Source of the DNA: Topomyia yanbarensis
Taxonomy: Eukaryota; Arthropoda; Insecta; Diptera; Culicidae
Direction of reading: 5' to 3'
Length of the DNA: 64,000 nucleotides
NCBI RefSeq assembly: GCF_030247195.1
Contig: NC_080671.1
Location: forward strand, 427,242,539-427,306,538
Each line of letters begins with the position of its first letter. The stretch's first letter is position 1. Under the pieces are notes generated by a model, which did not search any database, had not been told where the DNA came from, and worked only from the letters and a program-made list of their open reading frames with translations. Of the stretch, positions 12,001-24,960 are shown piece by piece. The position numbers were made by a program, and so were the translations under genes.

Positions 12001-14515
12001 AGCTTCTCGAAACTAATCCGACACAAGAAGGAGATGCGTGCGGAATGGGATCAGAGAAGTGAACTGGAGAGGACCTCTTGTTACAGAATCGGACATTCGG
12101 GTTTACGTAAGTAACAAAAGCAGTCTGCTAGTGTACATGCACGAGGCATTTCACGTGAATATATCATCGTTCAAAGGAACGATAACGAATTTCAATATCT
12201 TTCCAACGTGGAAGTTTCCTTTTTGCCAAAAGTAATGCTATGAACGTTTTATTTCCCTGCATAAGCTTTGGTTCTAGCTCACCTGAAGGATACATCGTAT
12301 TTTAGGTCCCTTCGACTACATTTGACTATTCTGTTTTGACGATTGTACAAATGTCAGCCATTCTCCAAAAAAAAAAAAAAATGCCGTTCTGCAGAAATAT
12401 TCACGAGAAAGCAACACAACCCACTAGGTAGATTGAACATTTTTTATTTATCTTCTGCATTCCATGTAAATAAATGCAACCTCATTCACAGCGACAAGGA
12501 CTCACGTTTCTCATCCCCCAAGCAAGCTGGAGAGGTCATGGCATATTTTTCCGGCGAACAACCGTTACTCAGTCAATTTTAGGGCAAGTGCTCCGGAATG
12601 ACACACACTGAAACGAACAGAAATAAATAAAAAAAGCGGAATAAAGCGAAGGATAATTTAATGGATAACATGTTCTGCATTTCTCTCGGCACAATCCTGC
12701 ATACCGGGAAGTCGGTAATATCATCAACCAGGATGATAATGATTTCCGTGTCATCATGCTAGTTTTTTGCCAGTTCACTGGATCGTCCGTACCGCAATAT
12801 CCTACACACATTTACATAAATTTAACGGACACCGAGCAAAGAGCTGAAAGCCATTAGCTGGAGGACTTTATCGACCTTGAACCAATTATCGGGCAGTACC
12901 CGAAACAACGGTGGCGTCGTGTGCTGCGGCAGTGAAACCGGTGAAAATTAAAGTTCATCATCACATCTCCACACATGACGTAGCAGTTGAATGAAAACTG
13001 GTCAGTAAGTTGATTGGAGCAATTATGCGAATTCAAGTCACGCTGGAATGACCATTGCAATTAGTTTCGAGGTTATGTTTACGCTATATCTACTACCAGA
13101 CTGCCGATGCAACGATGGGTTACCGGCGAACTTGAGGGATAGAGATGGCGAATGTTTGCTTTTAGAGCAAACTTCGAGTAACCTGAATGTATGGCCTTTA
13201 TCATCTCTTATCGGTTTCGCTTGGATTCACAACATCGAACGCGGTTGGTTGGTGAGTGGGACAGGGCACTGTTGAAAACTTTCGTTTTCAGCCTACGGAG
13301 CGGATAGTTTGATGGAACGATTTCATTAGCAGTCGTTTCAATTGACCGTGATCAAATTGGACGCTTTTGTTCATGATGTGATAATTAATTTGTTTTGTTT
13401 CTAGTAAGTGCATTTTCATTCCTGCAATGATGAACTTCAGAAAGTGACCGGCACAGTCTATGCAGCCCTTTCAACATAAGCAAGTAATTTCATCGAAGTC
13501 ACGAATGATCAACGTTTCGTTGTAATTGAATATTATTTTAAGGGGATCGATGTTTAGTCTACGTTCCAGGAAGTATTCATTATTGATATACCCGCTTTGT
13601 ATATATCGTATGTATCGCCGTAGACTGACCGGTCTTAATTGTGATGGTAATTCAATGCCAACATTCGCCTGGAGTATTCATTGTTATGGCTGTAAACAAA
13701 TACCGAAACGAGTGAAGTAGGTTCATAAATTTCCATAAGAAATACGCCGAATTGGGCGGTACATCGTTGCACCAGTTCGCTGCTATAAACATCTATTCAA
13801 GAAGATGAATTTGGAATTCGCCAAGAACTTCCTGCACTCGAAAAAAGCAACCGTTAAAATCATTGTCTGGTATGCTGTTGTAGCCAAGCTAAATAACGCA
13901 CTGATCGGTAAACAATCATCATCGCTTAACATAACAGAATTCCCTGCGCCAATTCGCAATCATCCACTACCGCCACACCACACCGCACCGGTACCACCAT
14001 CATCATCACCGGGAAGTAAACCTTCAAACACGTTCCAAGCCGAGCCCCATCTTTTCATTTGCTAATGAGTTCACCCGTTGTTCAGTCCACACCATCAATC
14101 CATGGTTTATTATCTACCTCCAGTATTGTAAACAACACCAAACGATAGCTCTCATCATCAGCTAGTTTGACGTGCCTTGATCGGACCGGACACTGCATCC
14201 GCGAATCATCCACCCAACAACGGGATTAGTTGTGGTTAGAACAAAAACCAAAATGGAACATATCAAAACAACAGATTCGCTAATGTCTATATTTTAGACG
14301 AAACCGCGTGCAATTGGATCACGCGCAATTCACGAATTGCTGAATCGACGTCAGAGAATGTGCCAAAAAACTCACTATCCACTATCAGAGTTAGTTTGAA
14401 GTGTCGACAGAATTGACGATTTTGGATAAACCCAATTAATTAGCAGATTTTCCATAGGTAATATTGCAGTGGCATTATACTTGGTGTGCCACTAGTCGTG
14501 TTTGATACTCCATTC
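12001..14515. other. No supportable gene
   Basis: Possible LINE 3' UTR at first, then unique-looking DNA. There is an A-run at 12368-12381. Frames at 12343-12582, 12569-12811 (-), 13048-13275 and 13805-14065 show no recognisable domain; the last has a short Pro/Ser-rich tail (PLPPHHTAPVPPSSSPG) that comes from CCA/CAT low-complexity sequence. No splice-bounded exon could be argued from the sequence. Confidence 0.4.
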
Positions 14516-14520
14516 TTTTT

Positions 14521-17152
14521 TTTGCCTTTCTCAATAGAAAGGTATTGCAATTGCTCTGAAAACCGACTTTTTAACGGAGGCCCGGAGGGCCGAGTGACAT
14601 ATACCATTCGATTCAGTTCGTCGAGTTCGGCAAATGTCTGTGTGTGTGTATGTATGTGTGTGTGTATGTATGTGTGTGTGTATGTGCGTCTGTGTGTGTG
14701 TACGCGAACACAATCTCACTCACTTTTCTCAGAGATGGATGAACCGATTTTTACAAACTTAGTCCCAAATGAAAGGTGCAACGTTCCCATAGGCTGCTAT
14801 TGAATTTCTAATGGATCCGACTTCCGGTTCCGGAATTACAGGGTGATGAGTACGATCACGCAGAAAACGTCGATTTTAAGAAATTCTGCAATGAATGTAT
14901 AATGGTGAAAATTTTTCCAAAATGTGACCACAACTGCTTCGATTTGTAGTACTAGGTCATTAACAGCCATTCAAAGTCTCTTTGGTCACATTGGCCACCA
15001 TCATCGGTTCCGGAAGCCCCGGCGGAAGTATCCAAATTCAGAGTAACAGTCACATCGGTTTCTCGGAGATGGCTAGACCGATTCGACTAAACTTGACCTC
15101 AAATGAAAGGTATTGCGTCCCCGTAAATGGCTATTAAATTTTATCCCCAACCGACTTCCGGTTCCGGAGTTACGGGTTGTGGCGTGCGATCACATAGCAA
15201 ATTGTGATTCAAACCGATACCCCGATGGAAGCAAAAAAGGTAAAAATTTCGCTAAAATGTCTCTCAAATAACTTAACTTTGCAGTTCTAGGTCACCGACG
15301 GCCAAACAAACTTTCGTTGACTACATTGACCACCATAGACGGTTCCGGAAGTGCCCGGGAAAAGCGGCCATCTTTCATAACTAGCAAACTCATATCAGTT
15401 TCTCGGAAATGGTTGGGCCGATTTTCACAAACTTAGTCCCAAATGATAGCTATATTATCCCCACAGATGTCTGTAACATTTCGCACGGACCGCTTGTATG
15501 GTTCCGGAAATATAGACTGAACGGTCCGGTCACACATGAAATTCCCATATAAGCCGGAACTCAAAACTTTTTTCAAAGGGGGGACCCCATGAAATTTCAG
15601 AAATCGAATTCGTATTTTTGATGCCAAACATCTTTAAAATGCATGAAACGTCGAGATTTTATGTTATCACGAATTTTTTTTTTTTTTTGGAAATCGACTT
15701 TTTGGGACTTTGCCGATTTTGCACCTTTTTGCCTTTCTCAATAGAAAGGTATTGCAATTGCTCTGAAAACCGACTTTTTAACGGAGGCCCGGAGGGCCGA
15801 GTGACATATACCATTCGATTCAGTTCGTCGAGTTCGGCAAATGTCTGTGTGTGTGTATGTATGTGTGTGTGTATGTATGTGTGTGTGTATGTGCGTCTGT
15901 GTGTGTGTACGCGAACACAATCTCACTCACTTTTCTCAGAGATGGATGAACCGATTTTTACAAACTTAGTCCCAAATGAAAGGTGCAACGTTCCCATAGG
16001 CTGCTATTGAATTTCTAATGGATCCGACTTCCGGTTCCGGAATTACAGGGTGATGAGTACGATCACGCAGAAAATGTCGATTTTAAGAAATTCTGCAATG
16101 AATGTATAATGGTGAAAATTTTTCCAAAATGTGACCACAACTGCTTCAATTTGTAGTACTAGGTCATTAACAGCCATTCAAAGTCTCTTTGGTCACATTG
16201 GCCACCATCATCGGTTCCGGAAGCCCCGGCGGAAGTATCCAAATTCAGACCAACAGTCACATCGGTTTCTCGGAGATGGCTAGACCGAATCAACCAAACT
16301 TAGTCTCAAATGAAAGATGTTACGTCCCCGTAAATGGCTATTAAATTTTATCCCCAACCGACTTCCGGTTCCGGAGTTACGGGTTGTGGCGTGCGATCAC
16401 ATAGCAAATTGTGATTCAAACCGATACTCCGATGGAAGCAAAAAAGGTAAAAATTTCGCTAAAATGTCTCTCAAATAACTTAACTTTGCAGTTCTAGGTC
16501 ACCGACGGCCAAACAAACTTTCGTTGACTACATTGACCACCATAGACGGTTCCGGAAGTGCCCGGGAAAAGCGGCCATCTTTCATAACTAGCAAACTCAT
16601 ATCAGTTTCTCGGAAATGGTTGGGCCGATTTTCATAAACTTAGTCCCAAATGATAGCTATATTATCCCCACAGATGTCTGTAAAATTTTCGGATCGCTTG
16701 TATGGTTCCGGAAATATAGACTGAACGGTCCGGTCACACATGAAATTCCCATATAAGCCGGAACTCAAATTTTTTTTCAAAGGGGGGACCCCATGAAATT
16801 TCAGAAATCGAATTCGTATTTTTGATGCCAAACATCTTTAAAATGCATGAAACGTCGAGATTTTATGTTATCTCGAAAATTTTTTTTTATAAAAATCGAC
16901 TTTTTGGGACTTTGCCGATTTCGCACCTTTTTTCAGTTCAATATTACCGTGGCTGTTTTTTCTTTTTCAAAATTTTAGAACTCGAATAATGATTTATTTT
17001 CCTGTATATAGTTGTCATGTGATGTACAATAATAAAATGTAATATATGCATTTAAAAGCTTTTAATGAATATAAACAACGCACACATTCTCGTGATTCAT
17101 GATTGAGAAAGGCACAATTGCACCGCTAGGTGGATTAAAATAGGTTTTTTTT
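14521..17152 (+). repeat. GCCTTTCTC-type dispersed repeat with internal tandem duplication
   Basis: The left terminus TTTTGCCTTTCTCAATAGAA is at 14521 and the right terminus GAGAAAGGCACAATTGCACC at about 17104, then CTAGGTGGATTA and a T-run. Between them a 1,207 bp segment is present twice: 14521-15727 and 15728-16934. The copies differ by a few percent (for instance at 15082-15097 against 16289-16304, and 15477-15490 against 16684-16694). Each has a GT/GTAT microsatellite (about 14637-14702 and 15844-15909). No protein is encoded; frames here are shared shadows. The opposed GCCTTTCTC/GAGAAAGGC ends suggest a non-autonomous DNA transposon, but no TSD is clear. Confidence 0.8.
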
Positions 17153-17699
17153 TAATTTTGTTGATTAATATCGTTCACAAAATGTTTAAAAATGTTTTAA
17201 ATTTTCTGTAGCTGCTAGAAGAGTGACGCAGTACGAAAGGCTATTTCACAATAGTTGAATTGTTTTAGTGTTACTAATAATATGAAATAGATTATCTCAT
17301 CTGACTTTGTTAAATAGGTGGCTACCCGACCATCGTTTCAGATGTGGAATACGGTGCAATTGGGTCATACTTAGCATGTGCCACCGCCACCTTTTCATTC
17401 GAACAACTGGAGCAAAGCGATAAACATTGAAACACAACCGAAAGGCAAATTCCGTGTATAACGTGTATTCCCTCAGTATCGGTATACCTACCAAACTCAT
17501 ACGCTTAGGTGTTTGAATTTATTATTCCAGGGGTGATGTAGACCTCATATCTACACATTACTCGAATAATTTTGACCTTTTCTTTGTAGGACTGGCGAAC
17601 TTAGATCTAAAATATTCCTGTCGGAACTGGATCGGGTAGCGAAATACTATGGCCAAAACGCGGGATCGTTTTTCGTACCTATTCTAAATTAGCAAGGCT
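17153..17699. other. No supportable gene
   Basis: AT-rich sequence without recognisable coding. Minus frame 17297-17500 has no domain. It sits between the right end of a dispersed repeat and a decayed RTE fragment. Confidence 0.4.
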
Positions 17700-18030
17700 T
17701 TATAACATGTCACTTATGACTTATCCAAGTAATATAAACTTATCAAAAACATCATACCAAACTTCATTGATTTCCACTGTGGAACCAGTACCATTCTGAA
17801 CGCCTCATTCGCTGCCAGCTAGCGTGTGCTTTATTTTGTTAGAGTTTATAGTCCGTACATTTCTTGCTACCGTTTTGTTAAGAGACGTTTCTGCCTCTTC
17901 CACTGCTCTACGATCGACGTCAATGATGTCGATGTCGTTCATGAAGTCATAAAGTATCTCTTATGATGGTTCCGTTCTTTTACGTACCAGATCTTTTTAT
18001 CTCACTTTCATAGCCGAGTCGGATATCTCT
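17700..18030 (-). pseudogene. RTE/JAM1-like RT remnant
   Basis: Read on the minus strand, about 18010-17790 gives DLVRKRTEPS followed, after frameshifts, by DIDIIDVDRRAVEEAETSL. This parallels the better preserved RTE-like RT at 51200-52140 (LIRKRTEPSS..SIDIIGVDRRAVEEVC). Only the block around the catalytic ADD region and the following helix is left. No intact frame remains. Confidence 0.6.
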
Positions 18031-18867
18031 CCGACCTGGAAGGAAGAAACAAACACTATGCTCAGAATGTATTTATAATTAAACAATTTGTTTTATCTGA
18101 CATTATGTCTCAATGAACCAAACTAAAAATTATTTACCTAAAGTTATAACCATCGATACAATCGTTAAAGTGACGGATCATTGCTAAAGTCGGACTGTTG
18201 ATAGCGTAGTTAAAGTGAGATCCACCTAGAATTCGGACATATGAAACCAGGTGTTGCTCGGGTGTGTTTTGATTCAAACAATATCAGAACGATGGTATTT
18301 TTCATTGTTCTTTCAATAAAATATTGCAAAATCACTCCGACGGCGTTTCCACTTTTCTTTAACTTCCGCCTGATAATTGTGCAATACTTTAGACATTGAA
18401 AATATCTTACCGCACTATCTGAGGCTGCATGTCATTCAAAAACCTAAAATCTATCGATGTCACGTTTTAGCGTCACTATTTTGAATGCTAAGAACTTTGT
18501 TATTCATGGGCGGAGTTCCATCTTTCTACCAGCAAACAATTCTAAATTAACTTAAATTTTGTTTCATTTCTATATTGGATTTGTATTCCAATAACACACT
18601 ATTGAAAAACAAAGCAAAAATGAATAGATCTCGGAAATCATGAAAACGCCCATTCATCAGTCAATCTATTCCGGGCAGAGTCGTCAATAGGGGGCGCCTA
18701 AGTGACTCAATCAGATACGGGAGGTTATTTATAGAGGTACCGTTTGTCCCTCCTCTAGGTTGAAGGGTTTGACGGTATGTGACATTAAGACATTGTTCCA
18801 CAGTTTAATGGCATTATTGGTAGACAAGGCTTACAGTCGACTTCGTCATCACGCACAGGCTAATAAA
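18031..18867. other. No supportable gene
   Basis: Unique-looking AT-rich DNA between an RTE remnant and an inverted GCCTTTCTC repeat. I see no coding, RNA gene or clear repeat boundary. Confidence 0.4.
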
Positions 18868-19602
18868 TTTACCTTTTTTGCCTTCATCGGAGCATCGGTT
18901 TGAATCGCAATTTGCTATTTGATCGCACGCCACAACCCGTAACTCCAGAACCGGAAGTCTGATCGGTATGAAATTTAATAGCCATTTACGGGGGCGCAAC
19001 ATCTTTCATTTAAGACTAAGTTTGGTTGAATAGGTCTAGCCATCTCCGAGAAACCGATGTGAATGTTATTCTGAATTTGGATACTTCCGCCGGGGCTTCC
19101 AAAACCGATGATGGTGGGCAACGTGGCCAAAGAGACTTTGAATGGGTGTTAGTGATCTAATACTACAAATCGAAGCAATTGTGGTCATATTTTGGAAAAA
19201 TTTTCACCTTTATACATTCATTGCAGAATTTATTAAAATCGACATTTTCGGCGTGTTCGTACTCATCACCCTGTAATTCCAGAATTGGAAGTCGGATCCA
19301 TTAGAAATTCAATAGCAGCGTATGGGAACGTTGTCCCTATCTTCGGACCTTTCATTTGAGACTAAGTTTGTCAAAATCGGTTTAGCCATCTCTGAGAAAA
19401 ATGAGTGACATTTGTGGTCACATACACACACAGACGCACATACACACATTCATACATACACACATACATACACAGGCACAGACATTTGCCGAACTCGACG
19501 AACTCAATCGAATGGTATATGTCACTCGGCCCTCCGGGCCTCTGTTAAGAAGTTGGTTTTTAGAGCAATTGCAATACCTTTCTATTGAGAAAGGCAAAAA
19601 TT
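18868..19602 (-). repeat. GCCTTTCTC-type dispersed repeat, inverted and partial
   Basis: On the minus strand it begins with TTTTTGCCTTTCTCAATAGA (about 19597), runs through GGCCCGGAGGGCCGAGTGAC (about 19540), a CA/TACA microsatellite at 19420-19485, ATGGCTA..CCGATT words and CGGTTCTGGAGTTACGGGTT (about 18937). It then breaks off before the usual right end. Frame 19401-19667 is microsatellite plus repeat, not a gene. Confidence 0.75.
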
Positions 19603-19892
19603 CTAGCAGAATGAAATTGTCGCTAATGGTAAATGAGTTTCATTTGCTGGCATTTAGACGAGTTTGAGTAGCTTGATGGCATGTTACATGTGTTCTTTTC
19701 TTCTACTTCTTTTGTCTCTTTTTGATGTACTACTTGTACTTCGTTGTTTCACTACTCATGTGTATCAAAAAAATATCAATTAATTCATACGCTTCTACTT
19801 AATTGCTGTCCTTTTTCTTTATCCGGTATGCTATTTTTCTTTTCATTACTATAACTTGAATTAGATTCATACTAACACTCACTAACATACAT

Positions 19893-20033
19893 CCTTATTC
19901 TTGTTAACGACGAACGCGAAACTCGTTCAAAAGCGATTCGTACGAATAGTAAGTCCATTTGATTTTTCCGTCGTAAACGGGAATACAAACCACTTTCGAA
20001 CGAATCTAGTGTTCGTCGTTAACAAGAATAAGG
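19893..20033. mobile_element. 141 bp TIR element (MITE)
   Basis: CCTTATTCTTGTTAACGACG at 19893 is matched in reverse complement at 20014-20033, and similarity continues inward (GAACGCGAAACTCGTTC against GAACACTAGATTCGTTC). Total inverted arms are about 36 bp around a ~70 bp core. No coding. The TSD is not obvious. Confidence 0.7.
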
Positions 20034-20039
20034 GCGATA

Positions 20040-22240
20040 ATTAATTGCATATTTTCTCATATACACTCACAGTCTCTCTTATTCCAAACACACAAACGCT
20101 CGTGACCTTCGCTATAATATGCATCTGGTCACAAATGCAAACATGCAATTGTGATTATCCAAGCACACTTACGCCCGCGATCTCGCCAATATTAGACCAC
20201 TCTGGTAATTGAATGAATGTTTTAGCACTTATAAATTTACAAACGCGGTCTCAAGCATCAGCCCACCGCCTCCACGATAATGAAGTCTGTACCCTCGGTT
20301 CTAGCAGCCCAAACTCATGCCTTCAGTTGGTCCAATAGAAAGTAACGCTCATATTCACTAGACAACTCGTTCCATGACAACATGTCCGGGAACTCTAGTG
20401 AAATAGGAGAACTCACTGTAGCATCTAAACAATACACTTAAAATTAAGTATCAGATTAACGGTCCACGCGCGTTCATTAAAGAACATGCAAATGACCACA
20501 CGGTTTTCAAAAATAATTTATATACGCAAGCACACACGACCATAACGTAAACATACAAACGCTCGAGTCCTTCGCGACCATCCACGCACAACTACGCCCG
20601 CGATCTCGCAAACAGGATAACACCCCGGCGACTAAATGAACTTTTTAGCACCTATAAATTCACAAACGCGATCTCAGGAGCGAACCTACTCACGCTCGTG
20701 TTCGCGCGATCATGAATCGGTTACGTCCAGAAGTTCCCATCCTCGACCCTAGCAGCATAGGTCCAATGCCTTCAGGTGGACCAAACAAAAAATGACGCTC
20801 AAACTACTAAACAACACGTTCCATGGCGACATGACCGGGTACTCCTGTGATGTGGGAGAACTCACTCTCTTCTATCATCTGAACCGTACACTGAAAATTA
20901 AGTATCACATTCACGGCCCACGCAATCATTTAAAAACACGCACAAATATGCGAATGGCCACACGGTTATAAAATCGAATTTATACACCCGAAGTTACATA
21001 CACGCAACAAACACGTTAACATACAAATGCTTGAGTCGTTCGCGATCATCCACGCAACCTACACCATCAATCTCATAAACATTATAACATCCCAGTGATA
21101 AGGTGAACGTCTCAGCGCATATAAATTTTGAAACGTAGTCTCAAGCGTGAATCTACAAACTGCCGCGAAAGTCTCTATCTTCGGTACCAGCAGTCCAGCT
21201 CCAAGCCTGCAATTAGGCTAATTAAAAGAAATCTCTAATATCCACTGGACACGTGAAGTTCCATGGCGACCTGACCGGGAACTCTAGTGCTGTGGAGTAA
21301 CTCACTCCCTGTTATAATATGTACTGTACACCGGAAAGTAAATATCAAAATGACGGTCCGCGTGACCATCCCAGAACACATGCGATTATGTGAATGGCCA
21401 CACGATTGTAAAATCGAATACAGATGGAGATGGCTTTTGGTCACGGTTTTAGCAAATACTATTTTATTTTGTCTATCACCGGCGATAGACAAAATAAAAT
21501 AGTATTTGCTAAAACCGTGACCAAAAGCCATCTCCATCTGTTGAAAACAAAGTGGTCGTTCTTCCAGTTAGCGTAAAATCGAATTTATACACGCGACAAA
21601 CACGTTAACATACGAACGCTTAAGTCCTTCGCGATCATCCACGCACACCTGCGCCCGCGATTGAGCAAACTTGATAACACCCCAGTAATAAGATGAACCT
21701 TTAAGTACTTACGAAGATACAAACGCGGTCTCCAACCCGAACCCATAAACGTCCGTGTTCGCGCGATAGGTCCATCCATTCAGATGAACCAAAACTCATA
21801 TCCACTAAACAACACGTTCGATGGCGACATAATCGGGAACTCTAGTGATGTGGAAGAAATCACTTCCTTTTAGCATCTAGACCGTACACGAAAATTAAGT
21901 ATGTGCGACCATCCAAGAACACACGTGAATGTGCGAATGGACATACGTTTATACATGTGAAGTTACATACACGTTAGCACACGCGACATACAAACGCACA
22001 CGCGATCGAGTTTCTTTAACGTGCAAACGCCAGAGCCCTTCGCGATCGCGTGCATCACGCCCTACGCCCGCACATATCTGAACCGTACACTGACTATCAC
22101 ATTCAGAATCACGGCCCTCTGCAATTGCCCTTAAGTAGTGTTTTAGGGGGAGACATTTCCCGTCTCGTCTGCAATTGTAGTGAGTGATTCAAACGGGGAG
22201 CCCTCCCGAGAACCTAGCTTTATAGCTTCAGTAGGACAAC
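20040..22240. repeat. Satellite-like array, ~430-470 bp period
   Basis: Landmark words recur in the same order: TATAAATTCACAAACGCG-like at about 20230, 20653, 21120 and 21712; CGCGATCATCCACGCA-like at about 20570, 21040 and 21630; GAACTCTAGTG..GTGG.AGAACTCAC-like at about 20390, 20840, 21280 and 21838. Spacing is about 425-470 bp except where the 122 bp palindrome and a short extra block lengthen one unit. The array ends with TTCCCGTCTCGTCTGCAATT (about 22157) and a CAGTAGGACAACTCT word. A shorter relative lies at 53640-54190. No gene seen; it may be the interior of a large dispersed element. Confidence 0.75.
21420..21541. repeat. Near-perfect 122 bp palindrome
   Basis: Bases 21421-21480 are mirrored by 21481-21540 with one mismatch in 60, next to the centre (TATCACC/GGCGATA); outer bases A/T extend the pairing by one. 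The ends read TA-CAGATGG and CCATCTG-TT, so a small mariner-type MITE with a decayed TA duplication is possible. Overlapping frames on both strands are shadows of the palindrome. Confidence 0.9.
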
Positions 22241-23738
<1,498 letters not shown>

Positions 23739-23740
23739 TA

Positions 23741-24412
23741 ACAGGCCGACGTGGGTACCCGGGTACCCACAAAACTGAAATACCAATAACTAAGGTAATT
23801 TCCAACTGATTTTGATGTTTTTAGGTGTTTTGGATTCAGGAACTCATCCGCTTTTGGACGTGGTAAAAATGAATCGGGTTACTTCATTCGGTTTCCGGGA
23901 ATCCGGATTTCCGGAAGCAGGTTCCAGTACTGGGATACTATTTGTGAACTTCAATGGAATACTGGCAATATGGGTATCAAAATTCTTGGAATTGTATCAG
24001 TAGGCTGTATCTCGTGGTTTTGGAACCATTTGGTGATTTGATCGCGGAACGGACATTCCGGAGCAGGTTCCCGTGGGGCCGTGAGTGGCCATTCCATTCC
24101 AATTCCATTTTTTAAATTGCCATAGGGTCTCGTAACAATAAATAACAGACTTCCGAGACAATTTGAAGAGTTTTGATACTAATATTGCTAGGACATTATT
24201 AAAATTTACAAATCATTCCCTAGTACTGGAACATTACCCCGGAAAATCCGGATTACCAAGAACCAGGTCCATTCATCTGGTTCAACTTTACAAAATCAAA
24301 AAGTGGACGAGTTTCTGAATCCAAAACATCTAAAATTGTCCAAATCGGTTAAAGGAAGCCATAGTTATGAGCATTTCAATTTGTGGGTACCCGGGTACCC
24401 ACGTTGGCCTGT
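23741..24412. mobile_element. 672 bp TIR element with palindromic GGGTACCCGGGTACCC ends
   Basis: Both termini carry ACAGGCC then ACGTGGGTACCCGGGTAC and CCCACAAA, in inverse orientation (23741-23778 and 24379-24412). Flanks read GTAA on the left and TTAA on the right, so the target duplication is TA, or a decayed TTAA. The interior (frame 23812-24003) has no recognisable transposase, so this is a non-autonomous element. Confidence 0.8.
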
Positions 24413-24676
24413 TAAAGGTGTTTTTTTGTTGGGCACATAACTGTTAAGATAAAAAAATTAAAAAAAATGCATGGTATTACTATGTTGTGTCTAATTTATA
24501 CAAAGATTGGCAGTCACGGAAAATTAGGTTCTTTTACACTAAAGACTCAACGAAACTTATTGTTAGAAGTTTTTCCCAAGCAAGATCTATGCTCCCATTT
24601 CCTCGCTGTTCCCTTTTCGTGACTCGGAGTGACAGTTTCTTTCTGGCCCGTTTTTACATTTATATTTGCTGAGTCT

Positions 24677-24678
<2 letters not shown>

Positions 24679-24734
<56 letters not shown>
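24679..24734. repeat. (TC)28 microsatellite
   Basis: 56 bp of uninterrupted TC, directly abutting an RTE-like LINE remnant. The Glu-Arg repeat frame on the minus strand is its translation. Confidence 0.97.
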
Positions 24735-24736
<2 letters not shown>

Positions 24737-24737
<1 letters not shown>

Positions 24738-24960
24738 ATCTACGATTATTTTGACGCTTGATTTCAAAACCATATAGCGTCATACGAATTAATCTAATCA
24801 GTTTTGTCAGAAAACCGTATTATAGTATTATCTATTACAGTTTAGCTAGTTTCATTGAATAGTACGCTGTTTCGAATTCGACAAACAGATAATTAGCCTG
24901 CAGGTTGGATTCCCGAAGTTATAGACTGTATAGAGGGTATGTCACGATAATTCTTACACT
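24737..24960 (-). pseudogene. RTE/JAM1-like RT remnant
   Basis: The minus strand at about 24900-24850 reads LFVEFETAYYSMKLAKL, the RT motif A region (compare VVLKAAYDSVKRNELW in the copy at 51200-52140). At about 24790-24745 it reads RMTLYGFEIKRQNNRR, matching RVTLNDSKSKVKIAA of that copy. Frames between the blocks are broken. It abuts the TC tract. Confidence 0.6.

Noticed and set aside
20040..22240. CRISPR-like or regularly spaced array
   Set aside because: Units are about 425-470 bp, diverged throughout, with no short repeat/unique spacer pattern; this is a eukaryotic satellite-type repeat.
24547..24783. Glu-Arg repeat frame
   Set aside because: It is translation of the TC tract plus an out-of-frame LINE remnant.
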